Program-made: the position numbers and the translations under genes
Origin: Pseudomonas sichuanensis
Lineage (GTDB): Bacteria > Pseudomonadota > Gammaproteobacteria > Pseudomonadales > Pseudomonadaceae
Direction: 5' to 3'
Assembly (NCBI RefSeq): GCF_003231305.1
Contig: NZ_QKVM01000006.1
Span: 1 to 64,000, forward strand
DNA: 64,000 nucleotides
Part shown: positions 1 to 8,353 of the stretch, in pieces
How positions within the stretch are numbered: the stretch's first letter is position 1
Layout: each line of letters opens with the position of its first letter
The notes under the pieces: generated by a model
Databases searched by the model: none
What the model saw: only the letters and a program-made list of their open reading frames with translations
Told to the model about the DNA's origin: nothing

Positions 1-17
1 ATGTTGTCGCGCGCGCC

Positions 18-476
18 TCAGCGATGCACCGGATACGCCGTGGTGTACTTCATCTGCTCCATGGCAAAGCTCGAGGTGATATTCGACAGCCCGTCGGTGC
101 TGGTGATCAGTTTCTTGTAGAAGCGGTCGTAGGCGGCGATGTCGCCCACCACCACCCGCAGCATGTAGTCCCAGTCGCCAGACATGCGGTACACCTCCAT
201 CACCTCCTCGAACGCGGTCACCGTGGCGGCGAACTGCGCCAGCCAGGCGCTGTCGTGGCGCTGGGTCTTGAGCTGGACGAACACCGTCAGGCCCAGGCCC
301 AGGCGCTGAGGGTCGAGCAGGGCGACGCGGCCGCGGATATAGCCTTCGTCTTCCAGGCGCTTGACCCGCTTCCAGCAGGGCGTTGTGGTCAGGTTGACCG
401 CTTCGGCCAGGTCCTTGAGGGAGATCGAGGCATCGCGCTGGAGCAGGGTGAGGATGTGCTGGTCGAAACTGTCCAT
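18..476 (-). CDS. Lrp/AsnC family transcriptional regulator
   Basis: This 152-residue protein has the usual length and layout of the Lrp/AsnC family. An N-terminal winged helix-turn-helix (about residues 1-60, opening MDSFDQHILTLLQRDASISL) is followed by a C-terminal RAM ligand-binding and oligomerisation domain. It lies divergent to the PLP trans-sulfuration enzyme, with about 165 bp between the starts. Lrp proteins often control an adjacent divergent amino acid catabolic gene in response to an amino acid, so control of the PLP gene is the natural inference. The effector amino acid cannot be read from the sequence. Confidence 0.92.
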   Translation of the reverse strand: MDSFDQHILTLLQRDASISLKDLAEAVNLTTTPCWKRVKRLEDEGYIRGRVALLDPQRLGLGLTVFVQLKTQRHDSAWLAQFAATVTAFEEVMEVYRMSGDWDYMLRVVVGDIAAYDRFYKKLITSTDGLSNITSSFAMEQMKYTTAYPVHR

Positions 477-641
477 GTCGCTCTTGGGCTCCAGGCGAGA
501 AAAAGTTTCCCGAGATTAGCCGTTGACGGTGCGGCTTGGAATCGTTACGGCTCGTTTGAAGTAATAATGTTCTGGCTGGCGCCGGTCGGTGGCGGATATG
601 AGATAGTTGCGCTTTTCCACCCCTAGTCAATGGACCCGACC

Positions 642-1805
642 ATGTCCGAAAAGCCGCGCAATTTCGCCACCCGCACCATCCACGCCGGCGAGCAGTCCAG
701 CGTTGCCGACAACGCCATCTTCCCGGCCATCGTCACCTCCAGCTCGTTCATCAAGCGTGGCCTGGACGACAACCCCGAATACGCCTACAGCCGGGTCAGC
801 AATCCCACCCGGCATGCCTATGAGACCTGCGTGGCGGCCCTGGAGGAGGGTGTCGGCGCGGTGGCCTGTGCTTCTGGCGTCAGCGCTACGGCCACGGTGC
901 TCGAGCTGCTGTCCAAGGATGCCCACGTGGTGGTGATGAACGGCGTCTACGGCGGCACCTTCCGCCTGCTGGAAGACTACCGCGGGCGCACCTCGGGCCT
1001 GACCACCACCTACGTCGACCTCAACGACGTGGAGGCCGTGGCCGCGGCGATTCGCCCGGACACGCAATTGATCTGGATCGAGTCGCCGACCAACCCCTTG
1101 CTGCACCTGGTCGATATCAAGGCGGTCTGTGACCTGGCCCGCGCACGCGGCATCATGACCTGCATCGACAACACCTTCTGCTCGCCGTGGAACCAGCAGC
1201 CGATCACATTGGGCGTGGACCTGGTGATGCACTCGGCGAGCAAGTACATCGGCGGCCACTCCGACCTCACCGGCGGTGTGGTGGTGGCGGCCAATGACGA
1301 ACTGCTGGGGCGCCTGCGCAAGATCAGCATGGCGGTGGGGGCGATCCAGGGGCCGTTCGATTGCTACCTGGCACTGCGCGGGCTGAAGACCCTTGACGTG
1401 CGCATGGAGCGCCAGAGCGCCAACGCACTGCGCGTGGCGCAGTACCTGGAAGGCCACCCGCAGGTCGAGCAGGTGTATTACCCGGGGCTGGAAAGCCACC
1501 CGCAGCATGCGCTGTGCAAGCGCCAGATGCGCACCGGCGGGGCCGTGGTGGCCATTCGCATCAAGGGTGATCGGGCGGCGGTCAACCGCCTGGTCGAGGC
1601 GCTGCAGATCTTCGTCCTGGCCGATTCGCTGGGCGGGGTGGAGAGCATGATCAACCATTCCTGGAGCATGTCGCACAACTCGCTCAGCCCAGAGCAGAAG
1701 GGCGTGATGGGGATCAGCGAGAACCTGGTGCGGTTGTCGATGGGGATCGAGGACTATCGGGATCTGATCGAGGACCTGGATACGGCGCTCAAAGCGTCCG
1801 CTTAA
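642..1805 (+). CDS. Cys/Met metabolism PLP-dependent trans-sulfuration enzyme
   Basis: This PLP enzyme belongs to the cystathionine gamma-synthase/gamma-lyase family and is full length (387 residues from this start). It has the YSRVSNPTR motif, the ASGVSA phosphate-binding turn, the aspartate of the CIDNTF segment, and the Schiff-base lysine in HSASKYIGGHSD. The YGGTF segment has glycine where methionine gamma-lyases carry a catalytic cysteine (YGCTF), so a methionine gamma-lyase call is not favoured. An in-frame ATG at 630 is also possible; neither start has a strong ribosome site. Likely substrates are cystathionine, cysteine or an O-acyl homoserine. The divergent Lrp gene is its probable regulator. 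Confidence 0.88.
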   Translation: MSEKPRNFATRTIHAGEQSSVADNAIFPAIVTSSSFIKRGLDDNPEYAYSRVSNPTRHAYETCVAALEEGVGAVACASGVSATATVLELLSKDAHVVVMNGVYGGTFRLLEDYRGRTSGLTTTYVDLNDVEAVAAAIRPDTQLIWIESPTNPLLHLVDIKAVCDLARARGIMTCIDNTFCSPWNQQPITLGVDLVMHSASKYIGGHSDLTGGVVVAANDELLGRLRKISMAVGAIQGPFDCYLALRGLKTLDVRMERQSANALRVAQYLEGHPQVEQVYYPGLESHPQHALCKRQMRTGGAVVAIRIKGDRAAVNRLVEALQIFVLADSLGGVESMINHSWSMSHNSLSPEQKGVMGISENLVRLSMGIEDYRDLIEDLDTALKASA

Positions 1806-1819
1806 GGGCTGCTGACGTC

Positions 1820-1884
1820 ATCGCGGGGCAAGCCCGCTCCCACAAAATATGCGCCGAGGCGTGGGAGCGGGCTTGCCCCGCGAT
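1820..1884. repeat. REP pair (GGGGCAAGCCC type), head-in
   Basis: Two inverted copies of the P. putida REP, core GGGGCAAGCCCGCTCCCAC, flank a short spacer. The pair sits between the convergent ends of the PLP enzyme gene and the DUF465 gene. Confidence 0.95.
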
Positions 1885-1904
1885 CATTTTGAAGGGTTTA
1901 GCGT

Positions 1905-2141
1905 TCAGGACTTGGGCGGATGGACGATCCGTTCGATCTTGTCCTTGATCAGCAGCCGCTCCTTGCGTAACAGGTTGACCTTGTCATCGGTGCTGCCATT
2001 GCCTTCGGCAGCCACCACTTCCTTGTCCTTGGCGTTGTAGTCCTTGTGCAGCTTGTGCAGGTCCTGATTCTTGTCGATCAGGGCCTGGAACTGGTCGGCG
2101 CTAACGTGCAGGTCTGCGAGCAAATCGTGCGGAACTGGCAT
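1905..2141 (-). CDS. YdcH/DUF465 family small protein
   Basis: A 78-residue, highly charged and probably helical protein resembling the YdcH/DUF465 family; its biochemical role is unknown. The start at 2141 is chosen because a purine-rich GAAAGAGGTGAAGAA ribosome site lies immediately upstream on the minus strand. The longer reading frame back to 2231 would add about 30 residues of non-family sequence. It is convergent with the PLP enzyme gene and divergent from the isomerase gene. Confidence 0.8.
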   Translation of the reverse strand: MPVPHDLLADLHVSADQFQALIDKNQDLHKLHKDYNAKDKEVVAAEGNGSTDDKVNLLRKERLLIKDKIERIVHPPKS

Positions 2142-2257
2142 TTCTTCACCTCTTTCAGGGTTGGCGAACGGGCCTGAACCATGAGGATAGCCGCCTTTGC
2201 CCCAATGGGGGACTGGGGTAGGCTGTCGCACATCCTCCCTTGACCGGAACCTGCGCC

Positions 2258-2626
2258 ATGCCTCACCTGAACCTGGAATACAGCGACAACCTGGGCGAAC
2301 TCAACGTCGACCTGCTGCTGTTGCGCCTGAACCATGCCCTGGTGGGCAGCGGCCAGTTTGCCGACGAAGCCGACATCAAGAGCCGCGCCCAGGCCTTCGC
2401 CAAGTACCGCGTGGGCACGGCACCGGGTGAACGTGCCTTCGCCCATGTCCGCCTGGCGATCCTCAGCGGGCGCTCGGAGCAGGTGAAACAGCAGTTGTCG
2501 AGCAGCCTGCTCGCGGTGCTGCAGGAAGCGATCCCTGCCCAGGCCGGGCTGGATATCCAGCTGTGCGTGGAGGTGCTGGACATCGACCGCGAGCCCTACG
2601 CCAAGCTGCGCCTGCCGGCTGAATAA
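2258..2626 (+). CDS. 5-carboxymethyl-2-hydroxymuconate Delta-isomerase family protein
   Basis: A 122-residue protein of the CHMI branch of the tautomerase superfamily. It begins MPHLNLEYSDNL, so Pro2 becomes the N-terminal catalytic proline after removal of Met1, as the family requires. In homoprotocatechuate degradation CHMI isomerises a muconate intermediate. None of the other homoprotocatechuate genes are nearby, so this may be a stand-alone tautomerase with another substrate. The start at 2258 places Pro at position 2; an upstream in-frame ATG at 2240 would abolish that. Confidence 0.85.
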   Translation: MPHLNLEYSDNLGELNVDLLLLRLNHALVGSGQFADEADIKSRAQAFAKYRVGTAPGERAFAHVRLAILSGRSEQVKQQLSSSLLAVLQEAIPAQAGLDIQLCVEVLDIDREPYAKLRLPAE

Positions 2627-2676
2627 ACGCTGAATGAAACTTGTTTAATTGGTGAAAACTGCGTTCCGACCAATTG

Positions 2677-2692
2677 TTACCAAGTTTTTCAC
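2677..2692 (+). promoter_or_regulatory. Candidate ColR-type operator upstream of the eptA-like gene
   Basis: The 16-bp stretch here ends in TTTTTCAC, the most conserved part of the ColR response-regulator site described for P. putida, where a phosphoethanolamine transferase gene is a known ColR target. It lies about 95 bp upstream of the transferase start in an unusually AT-rich 160-bp gap. The left half matches the remembered consensus only partly. Confidence 0.4.
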
Positions 2693-2786
2693 AAAAAATT
2701 GATGCTAGCCTTCTTAGAGTTCGGCCAACTTCCCAAGGTGCCCGCCCGGGCACCCTGGCCGCTCATGAACTCTACCTGCGAATGCC

Positions 2787-4424
2787 ATGCTCAACGTCAA
2801 ATCCCTGCGGACTGAATGGGTCACGCTGCTGGCCAGCCTTTACCTGTTGATCGGCCTCAACACCTTCCTCTGGCAACACCTGCAAACCATTGTGCCGCCC
2901 GGCATGGTGGGGCTGTGGCTGGGGCTGGCATTCGCCGTGCTGATGTTGTTCGCCTTCAATCTCATATTGACCTTGTTGGCATTCAAGTATGTGTTGAAAC
3001 CGGTATTGATCCTGTTGTTCATGAGCGGCGCGGGCGTTGCCTACTTCATGAATCAATATGGCGTGCTGATCGATACCGGCATGTTCCGCAATGTGGCGGA
3101 AACCAACGCTGCGGAAGTTCGCGACCTGCTGTCGATCAAGTTTGCGCTGTATATCGTGCTGCTTGGCGTGCTGCCGTCGCTGTTGGTATGGAAGGCAAAA
3201 ATCGCCTATCGCCCCTGGTACCGCGAAGTGCTGGGCAAACTGGTGGTGACGGGGGCCTGTGTGGCGGCGCTGGGCTCGGTGGCACTGGTCAACTACCAAG
3301 GGCTTTCATCGCTGTTTCGCAACCACCACGAACTGCGCCTGATGCTTACCCCGAGCAATATCGTCGGTGCGTCCATCGGTTATGTCAGCGAACAGTTGGG
3401 TACTGCGGCGCGGCCTTTCCAGCCCTACGGCACGGATGCCCGCCGCGATGCCGCCTGGCAGCACCATGAGCGCAAGTCGCTGACCGTGCTGGTGGTGGGT
3501 GAAAGTGCCCGCGCCGAGAACTTCGGCCTGCTTGGCTATGCCCGCGACACCACGCCGAACCTGGCCAAACAGCAGGGCCTGCTGAGCTTTACCGATGTGC
3601 ATTCGTGCGGTACCGAAACCGCCGTGTCGGTGCCGTGCATGTTCTCCGGCATGACCCGCAAGGACTATGACGCCCGCGTGGCCAAGAACCGCGAAGGCCT
3701 GCTCGACATCCTCCAGCGCGCCGGCCTGGCCGTGCAGTGGCGTGACAACCAGTCCGGCTGCAAGGGCACCTGCGACCGCGTGCAGTTCATCGACGTGAGC
3801 AACCTTACCGACCCGGCCTTGTGCGCCAACGGCGAGTGCCATGACGAGATTCTCCTGCAGGGCCTGGGCGAGCTGATCGACAACCTCGACAAGGACACCG
3901 TGCTGGTGCTGCACCAGATGGGCAGCCACGGCCCCGAGTACTTCAAACGCTACCCGACGGGCAGCGAGCCGTTCACCCCGGTGTGCCGCAGCAATGCGCT
4001 GAACCAGTGCAGCCAGGCGGAAATCGTCAATGGTTACGACAACACCCTGGCTTATACCGACAAGGTGCTTGGCTCGCTGATCGATACCCTGCGCAGCAAG
4101 CAGGACAAGGTCGACACGGCGATGATCTACCTGTCCGACCACGGCGAGTCGCTGGGTGAATACAACCTCTACCTGCACGGCACCCCCTACGTGATGGCGC
4201 CGGAGCAGCAGAAGCATGTGCCGCTGTTGACCTGGTTCTCCGACAGCTACCAGCAGGACTTCGGCCTGGACACCGACTGCCTGGCCAAGCTGCGCGACGC
4301 GCCACTGTCCCAGGACAACCTGTTCCACTCGATGCTCGGCCTGTTGCAGGTACGCACCGAGGTCTACCAGCAGTCGCTGGACATGTTCGCCAGCTGCCGG
4401 CCGTGGCTGGCGGCGGGGCGCTGA
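2787..4424 (+). CDS. eptA: EptA-family lipid A phosphoethanolamine transferase
   Basis: This 545-residue inner-membrane enzyme transfers phosphoethanolamine to lipid A phosphates on the periplasmic side, reducing negative charge and cationic peptide binding. About five N-terminal membrane helices (DUF1705 region, to about residue 180) precede a sulfatase-fold periplasmic domain. The metal and nucleophile motifs are visible: VVGESARAENFGLLGY, then CGTETAVSVPCMFS (residues 274-287, holding the catalytic threonine), and LSDHGESLGEY. Periplasmic cysteines typical of the family are present. The upstream gap carries a candidate ColR site. It could modify another lipid or sugar, but the motif set is that of EptA/MCR proteins. 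Confidence 0.9.
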   Translation: MLNVKSLRTEWVTLLASLYLLIGLNTFLWQHLQTIVPPGMVGLWLGLAFAVLMLFAFNLILTLLAFKYVLKPVLILLFMSGAGVAYFMNQYGVLIDTGMFRNVAETNAAEVRDLLSIKFALYIVLLGVLPSLLVWKAKIAYRPWYREVLGKLVVTGACVAALGSVALVNYQGLSSLFRNHHELRLMLTPSNIVGASIGYVSEQLGTAARPFQPYGTDARRDAAWQHHERKSLTVLVVGESARAENFGLLGYARDTTPNLAKQQGLLSFTDVHSCGTETAVSVPCMFSGMTRKDYDARVAKNREGLLDILQRAGLAVQWRDNQSGCKGTCDRVQFIDVSNLTDPALCANGECHDEILLQGLGELIDNLDKDTVLVLHQMGSHGPEYFKRYPTGSEPFTPVCRSNALNQCSQAEIVNGYDNTLAYTDKVLGSLIDTLRSKQDKVDTAMIYLSDHGESLGEYNLYLHGTPYVMAPEQQKHVPLLTWFSDSYQQDFGLDTDCLAKLRDAPLSQDNLFHSMLGLLQVRTEVYQQSLDMFASCRPWLAAGR

Positions 4425-4440
4425 AGCACGGCGTTTACGC

Positions 4441-4506
4441 CATCGCGGGGCAAGCCCGCTCCCACGACATAGCGCCGAGGCGTGGGAGCGGGCTTGCCCC
4501 GCGATG
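4441..4506. repeat. REP pair (GGGGCAAGCCC type), head-in
   Basis: Two inverted P. putida REP copies lie between eptA and rnd. Confidence 0.95.
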
Positions 4507-4616
4507 GAAAACCCGGTCACCGTCCGGGCAACCGCCCGGCACCATGGATGGCGCGAGGTTTCACCCCCAGGGGCCGCGCCGTATATACTGCGCGCCAATG
4601 TTAGTGGGAGAGCCTC

Positions 4617-5750
4617 GTGGCCATCGAAATTCACTGGATCCGTGACGACCAGACCCTGGCCGAGCACTGCCAAAGCTGGCGCGAACTGCCCTTCGTGGCG
4701 CTCGATACCGAATTCATGCGGGTCGACACCTTCTACCCGAAAGCCGGGCTGATCCAGGTGGGCGTCGGCGAGCATGCCTACCTCATCGACCCTTTGCTGA
4801 TTGGTGACTGGCAGCCGCTGGCCGAGCTGCTCGACGACACTGCCGTGGTCAAGGTGCTGCACGCCTGCAGCGAAGACCTCGAAGTGCTGCTGCGCCTGAC
4901 CGGCAAGCTGCCGCAGCCGCTGTTCGACACCCAGCTGGCCGCCGGTTACCTGAACATCGGCTTCTCCATGGGCTACTCGCGCCTGGTGCAGGAAGTCCTG
5001 GGGCTTGAACTGCCCAAGGGCGAGACCCGCTCCGACTGGCTGCAGCGCCCATTGTCCGATACCCAGGTGAGCTACGCCGCCGAGGATGCCGTGCACCTGG
5101 CCGAGCTGTTCAGCGCGCTGCGCCCGAAACTGTCCGACGACAAGTACGCCTGGGTCCTTGAAGACGGCGCCGAGCTGGTCGCCGCGCTGCGTCGTGAAGT
5201 CGAGCCAGAGACCCTGTACCGCGACGTCAAGCTGGCCTGGAAGCTGAGCCCTCAGCAGTTGGCTGTGCTGCGCGAGCTGTGCGCCTGGCGCGAACGCGAA
5301 GCCCGCAGCCGCGACGTACCGCGCAACCGTATCCTCAAGGAACACTCGTTGTGGCCCATGGCCAAGGGCCAACCCGGCAACCTGCCGGCCCTGGGCAAGA
5401 TCGAAGAGATGCACCCGCGCACCATCCGCCAGGACGGCGAGTTCCTCATCCAGCTGATCAAGCGCGCCGCAGGCCTTCCCGCCGAACAGTGGCCGCAGCG
5501 CCTGCCTGAGCCGCTGCCGATCGAGGCCGCCGGCATTCTCAAGCGCCTGCGTGCCATCGGCCAGGCCGAAGGCGAGCGCCTGCAGATCGCCCCGGAGCTG
5601 ATGCTGCGCAAGAAGACCCTCGAGGCCCTGCTCAAGAGCGGCTACCCCGACGGCCCCTATCAACTGCCCGATTCGCTGCGCGGCTGGCGTCGCGAGCGTA
5701 TGGGCCAGGCCCTGCTGGACGACCTGGCAGGCGCCGGAGAAGCTCAATGA
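4617..5750 (+). CDS. rnd: Ribonuclease D
   Basis: A 377-residue 3'-5' exoribonuclease acting on tRNA and other structured RNA precursors in the cytoplasm. The DEDDy exonuclease domain opens with [12 protein letters not shown] (Asp30 and Glu32), followed by [11 protein letters not shown] and the YAAEDAVHL block. An HRDC nucleic-acid-binding domain follows at about residues 205-285. The start is a GTG at 4617 with GGGAG seven bases upstream. Its TGA overlaps the ATG of ycgL by four bases, so the two genes are translationally coupled. Confidence 0.95.
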   Translation: MAIEIHWIRDDQTLAEHCQSWRELPFVALDTEFMRVDTFYPKAGLIQVGVGEHAYLIDPLLIGDWQPLAELLDDTAVVKVLHACSEDLEVLLRLTGKLPQPLFDTQLAAGYLNIGFSMGYSRLVQEVLGLELPKGETRSDWLQRPLSDTQVSYAAEDAVHLAELFSALRPKLSDDKYAWVLEDGAELVAALRREVEPETLYRDVKLAWKLSPQQLAVLRELCAWREREARSRDVPRNRILKEHSLWPMAKGQPGNLPALGKIEEMHPRTIRQDGEFLIQLIKRAAGLPAEQWPQRLPEPLPIEAAGILKRLRAIGQAEGERLQIAPELMLRKKTLEALLKSGYPDGPYQLPDSLRGWRRERMGQALLDDLAGAGEAQ

Positions 5751-6040
5751 AACGTATCTGCTCGATTTACAAGAGCCCACGCAAGAACGGCATGTACCTC
5801 TATGTGCTCAAGGCCGATGGCCTGGAACGCATGCCGGATGGCCTGTTGCCGCTCTTCGGCACGCCGGTGCACGCCTTCGACCTGGTGCTGACCCCGGAGC
5901 GCAAGCTGGCCCGCGAGGACATCGTGAAAGTGCTGGAGAACCTCGACAGCCAGGGTTACCACCTGCAGATGCCGCCGCCGGAAGAGGAATACATCGAGCA
6001 CCTGCCCGAAGAGTTGCTGCGCCGCAACGACCCGGTCTGA
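5747..6040 (+). CDS. ycgL: YcgL domain-containing protein
   Basis: A 97-residue YcgL-domain protein (opening [20 protein letters not shown]), a small alpha/beta fold of unknown biochemical role conserved in gammaproteobacteria. It overlaps rnd by ATGA, which suggests a function linked to RNA turnover, though this is inference. A GC-rich hairpin with a T tract follows it and ends the unit. Confidence 0.92.
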   Translation: MKRICSIYKSPRKNGMYLYVLKADGLERMPDGLLPLFGTPVHAFDLVLTPERKLAREDIVKVLENLDSQGYHLQMPPPEEEYIEHLPEELLRRNDPV

Positions 6041-6065
6041 TTCGGGCGCGCTCACCCTCATAGCT

Positions 6066-6097
6066 GCGGCCCGCCTGGCGGGCCGCTTTCGTTGTTT
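6066..6097 (+). terminator. Rho-independent terminator after rnd-ycgL
   Basis: A 7-bp perfect stem, GCGGCCC/GGGCCGC, with a 7-nt loop is followed by TTTCGTTGTTT. It lies 26 bp after the ycgL stop and excludes the alternative TTG start at 6092 for the next gene. Confidence 0.75.
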
Positions 6098-6115
6098 GCC
6101 AAGGTTGTGTTTCAC

Positions 6116-7048
6116 ATGCGCGTACTGATCGCTGAACAGGATCATGCCAACTATGCCCGCCTGCTCGGTGAGGCGGCGCCGGACCTGCAAGTGCTGACCA
6201 GCGGCGACTCCGCCGAGCTGGCACGCTTTGCCGCCGACTGCCCGGTGTGGCTGGGCCAGCCGGACCTGCTGGCCAGCCTGCTGCGCCAGGGCCATAAGCC
6301 TGAGTGGATGCAATCGACCTGGGCGGGCATCACCCCGCTGCTGGCCGATGCGCTGCCGCGTGACTACCGCCTGACCCGGGCGGTGGGCATCTTCGGCCAG
6401 GTGATGGCCGAGTACATGCTCACCTACATGCTGGTGCACGAGCGCGAAGTGTTGTCGCGCCTGGTCAGCCAGGTCGAGCGGCGCTGGGACGACCGCCCCG
6501 GGCGCAGCCTGGAGGGGCGCCGGGTACTGATCGTCGGCACGGGCGACATCGGCCAGCGGGTCGCCGAGTTCCTCGTGCCCTTTGGCGTGACCTTGTACGG
6601 TGTAGCCAGCACTGCGCGCGAGCAGGCACCCTTCGTCGAGGTGGTCGGGCTCGATCAGTTGCCACGCATGGTCGGGCAGGCCGATTACGTGCTCAACCTG
6701 CTGCCCGACACCCCGGCTACCCACGACCTGTACGATGCGGCGCTGTTCAAGTGCTTTCAGCCCAGCGCGTTGTTCATCAACGCCGGGCGTGGCGCGGCGG
6801 TGGTCGATGCGGACCTGGTCGAGGCGCTCAAGGAAGGCCATCTGGCCGGTGCGGTGATCGATGTCTGCCGGCAGGAGCCGTTGCCTGCGCGGCACCCATT
6901 CTGGACCGCCTGGGGGCTGCTGTTGACCGGGCACAGCTCGGCGCCGACCTCGCCGCCGGCGATGGTGCGCTTGTTCGTCGAGAATGTGCGGGCCTATGCC
7001 GCGGGGCAGGGGTTGCGCGGCGAAGTGGATTTCGCCCGGGGCTATTGA
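6116..7048 (+). CDS. D-isomer-specific 2-hydroxyacid dehydrogenase family protein
   Basis: A 310-residue NAD(P)-dependent dehydrogenase of the GhrA/D-2-hydroxyacid type. The nucleotide-binding Rossmann segment reads GTGDIGQRVAEFLVPFG. The catalytic arginine lies in INAGRGAAVVD, the glutamate in CRQEPLP, and the histidine in TGHSSAP. It probably interconverts a 2-keto acid such as glyoxylate or hydroxypyruvate with its hydroxy acid; the substrate is not readable. The start at 6116 avoids the terminator that lies just upstream. A REP pair separates it from the convergent nitroreductase. Confidence 0.9.
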   Translation: MRVLIAEQDHANYARLLGEAAPDLQVLTSGDSAELARFAADCPVWLGQPDLLASLLRQGHKPEWMQSTWAGITPLLADALPRDYRLTRAVGIFGQVMAEYMLTYMLVHEREVLSRLVSQVERRWDDRPGRSLEGRRVLIVGTGDIGQRVAEFLVPFGVTLYGVASTAREQAPFVEVVGLDQLPRMVGQADYVLNLLPDTPATHDLYDAALFKCFQPSALFINAGRGAAVVDADLVEALKEGHLAGAVIDVCRQEPLPARHPFWTAWGLLLTGHSSAPTSPPAMVRLFVENVRAYAAGQGLRGEVDFARGY

Positions 7049-7053
7049 GGTTC

Positions 7054-7118
7054 CATCGCGGGGCAAGCCCGCTCCCACGCAGTCTCGGACCGCGTGGGAG
7101 CGGGCTTGCCCCGCGATA
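7054..7118. repeat. REP pair (GGGGCAAGCCC type), head-in
   Basis: Two inverted REP copies separate two convergent genes and may serve as a bidirectional terminator. Confidence 0.95.
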
Positions 7119-7122
7119 GGCC

Positions 7123-7716
7123 TTACAGGCTGAACTCACCCTCAGCCGCCAGCTCGCTCAGCGGCCGGCGCGGGCTCGGCACTTCGCGGGCCTGCAGGCC
7201 CTCGGCCAGGGTAGCCTTGTCGCCCAGCTTGCCGATCGCCACCATCGCGTGCAGCGCGTAGCCTTCGGGGATCTTCAGCTCGCTGCGGGCCAGGTCCTGG
7301 TCGAAACCGGCCATGCCATGGGTGTGCCAGCCGCTGATGCTGGCCTGCAGCGCCAGGTGGCCCCAGGCGGAGCCGGTGTCGAAGGTGTGCCACAGCGCCG
7401 GCTTTTCTTCATCGGAGCCCGGTGCGGCGAAGGTGGTCTTGGAAATCACCAGCACCAGCGCCGAGGCCTGCTGCGCCCAGCTGCGGTTGAACTCGTTGAG
7501 GATGCCCAGGTAGCGCTCCCAGCTCGGCGTGTCGCGGCGCGCATAGAGGAAGCGCCAAGGCTGCGAGTTGTAGGCCGACGGCGCCCAGCGCGCGGCTTCG
7601 AGGAAGCTCAGCAGGGTCTCCTGGCTGATCGGCTCGGCGGTGAAGGCGCGGGGCGACCAGCGGTTGATGAACTGCTCGTTGATGGCGTAGTCGGCGATAC
7701 GAGGGGTGGCGCTCAT
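7123..7716 (-). CDS. Nitroreductase family protein
   Basis: A 197-residue FMN-dependent oxidoreductase of the nitroreductase fold. It carries the N-terminal FMN phosphate-binding RWSPRAF motif (residues 19-25) and the AARWAPSAYNSQPWRF segment that packs against the flavin. Such enzymes reduce quinones, nitroaromatics or enones using NAD(P)H. It is a single-domain form and stands alone, convergent with the hydroxyacid dehydrogenase gene, so the physiological substrate is not evident. Confidence 0.92.
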   Translation of the reverse strand: MSATPRIADYAINEQFINRWSPRAFTAEPISQETLLSFLEAARWAPSAYNSQPWRFLYARRDTPSWERYLGILNEFNRSWAQQASALVLVISKTTFAAPGSDEEKPALWHTFDTGSAWGHLALQASISGWHTHGMAGFDQDLARSELKIPEGYALHAMVAIGKLGDKATLAEGLQAREVPSPRRPLSELAAEGEFSL

Positions 7717-7861
7717 GGCTGCTCCTGCAGTGGGCGGGGTAAAGACCGCACGCTACTGCGTCCGGCAAGCACTGACAAGCGGTCTGGCGTTGCCGCCGGA
7801 CAGCCTCTAGACTGGCGCCGCCGCGCGCCGCGGATTCAAGTTGATTGCAGGAATACGTGTG

Positions 7862-8311
7862 ATGATCGCCGACACCGCGCCCTTCTGGCGGCGCAAGACC
7901 CTCGAAGAACTCGACCCGCGCGAGTGGGAGTCGCTGTGCGACGGCTGCGGCCTGTGCTGCCTGCAGAAGCTCGAGGACGAAGAAGACAACAGCGTCTATT
8001 ACACGAGCATTGCCTGCAAACTGCTCGACCTCACCACCTGCCAGTGCAGCGACTACCCCAACCGCTTCGCCCAGGTGCCTGACTGCATCCAGCTCACCCC
8101 GGGCAAGGCCGACCAGTTCAAGTGGCTGCCGCCCACCTGCGGCTACCGCCTGGTCAGCGAGGGCAAGGACCTGCCGGCCTGGCATCACCTGGTCTGCGGC
8201 GACCGCGAGCAAGTCCACGAGCAGCGCATTTCCCGGTCCGGGCGCATGCTCAGTGAAAACGACGTGGATGAAGACGACTGGGAAGACCACCTGATTTTCC
8301 GCGCTGGTTGA
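7862..8311 (+). CDS. ycgN: YcgN family cysteine-cluster protein
   Basis: A 149-residue protein of the UPF0260/YcgN family. It has a zinc- or iron-like cysteine cluster, including the [10 protein letters not shown] stretch, further Cys at [10 protein letters not shown] and PDC, and a late VCGD. The start at 7862 is preceded by AGGA nine bases upstream; a TTG at 7841 is less likely. Its function is not established. The short gap to the next gene suggests co-transcription. Confidence 0.92.
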   Translation: MIADTAPFWRRKTLEELDPREWESLCDGCGLCCLQKLEDEEDNSVYYTSIACKLLDLTTCQCSDYPNRFAQVPDCIQLTPGKADQFKWLPPTCGYRLVSEGKDLPAWHHLVCGDREQVHEQRISRSGRMLSENDVDEDDWEDHLIFRAG

Positions 8312-8353
8312 ATCGCCCGGGCTTTCGCCTCTGGGGAACAAGGAGTTTTCTGT

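Noticed and set aside
642..1805. Naming the PLP enzyme mdeA (methionine gamma-lyase)
   Set aside because: The characteristic active-site cysteine is replaced by glycine, so the symbol is not justified.
2258..2626. Treating the isomerase as hpaF of a homoprotocatechuate operon
   Set aside because: No other gene of that pathway is in the neighbourhood.
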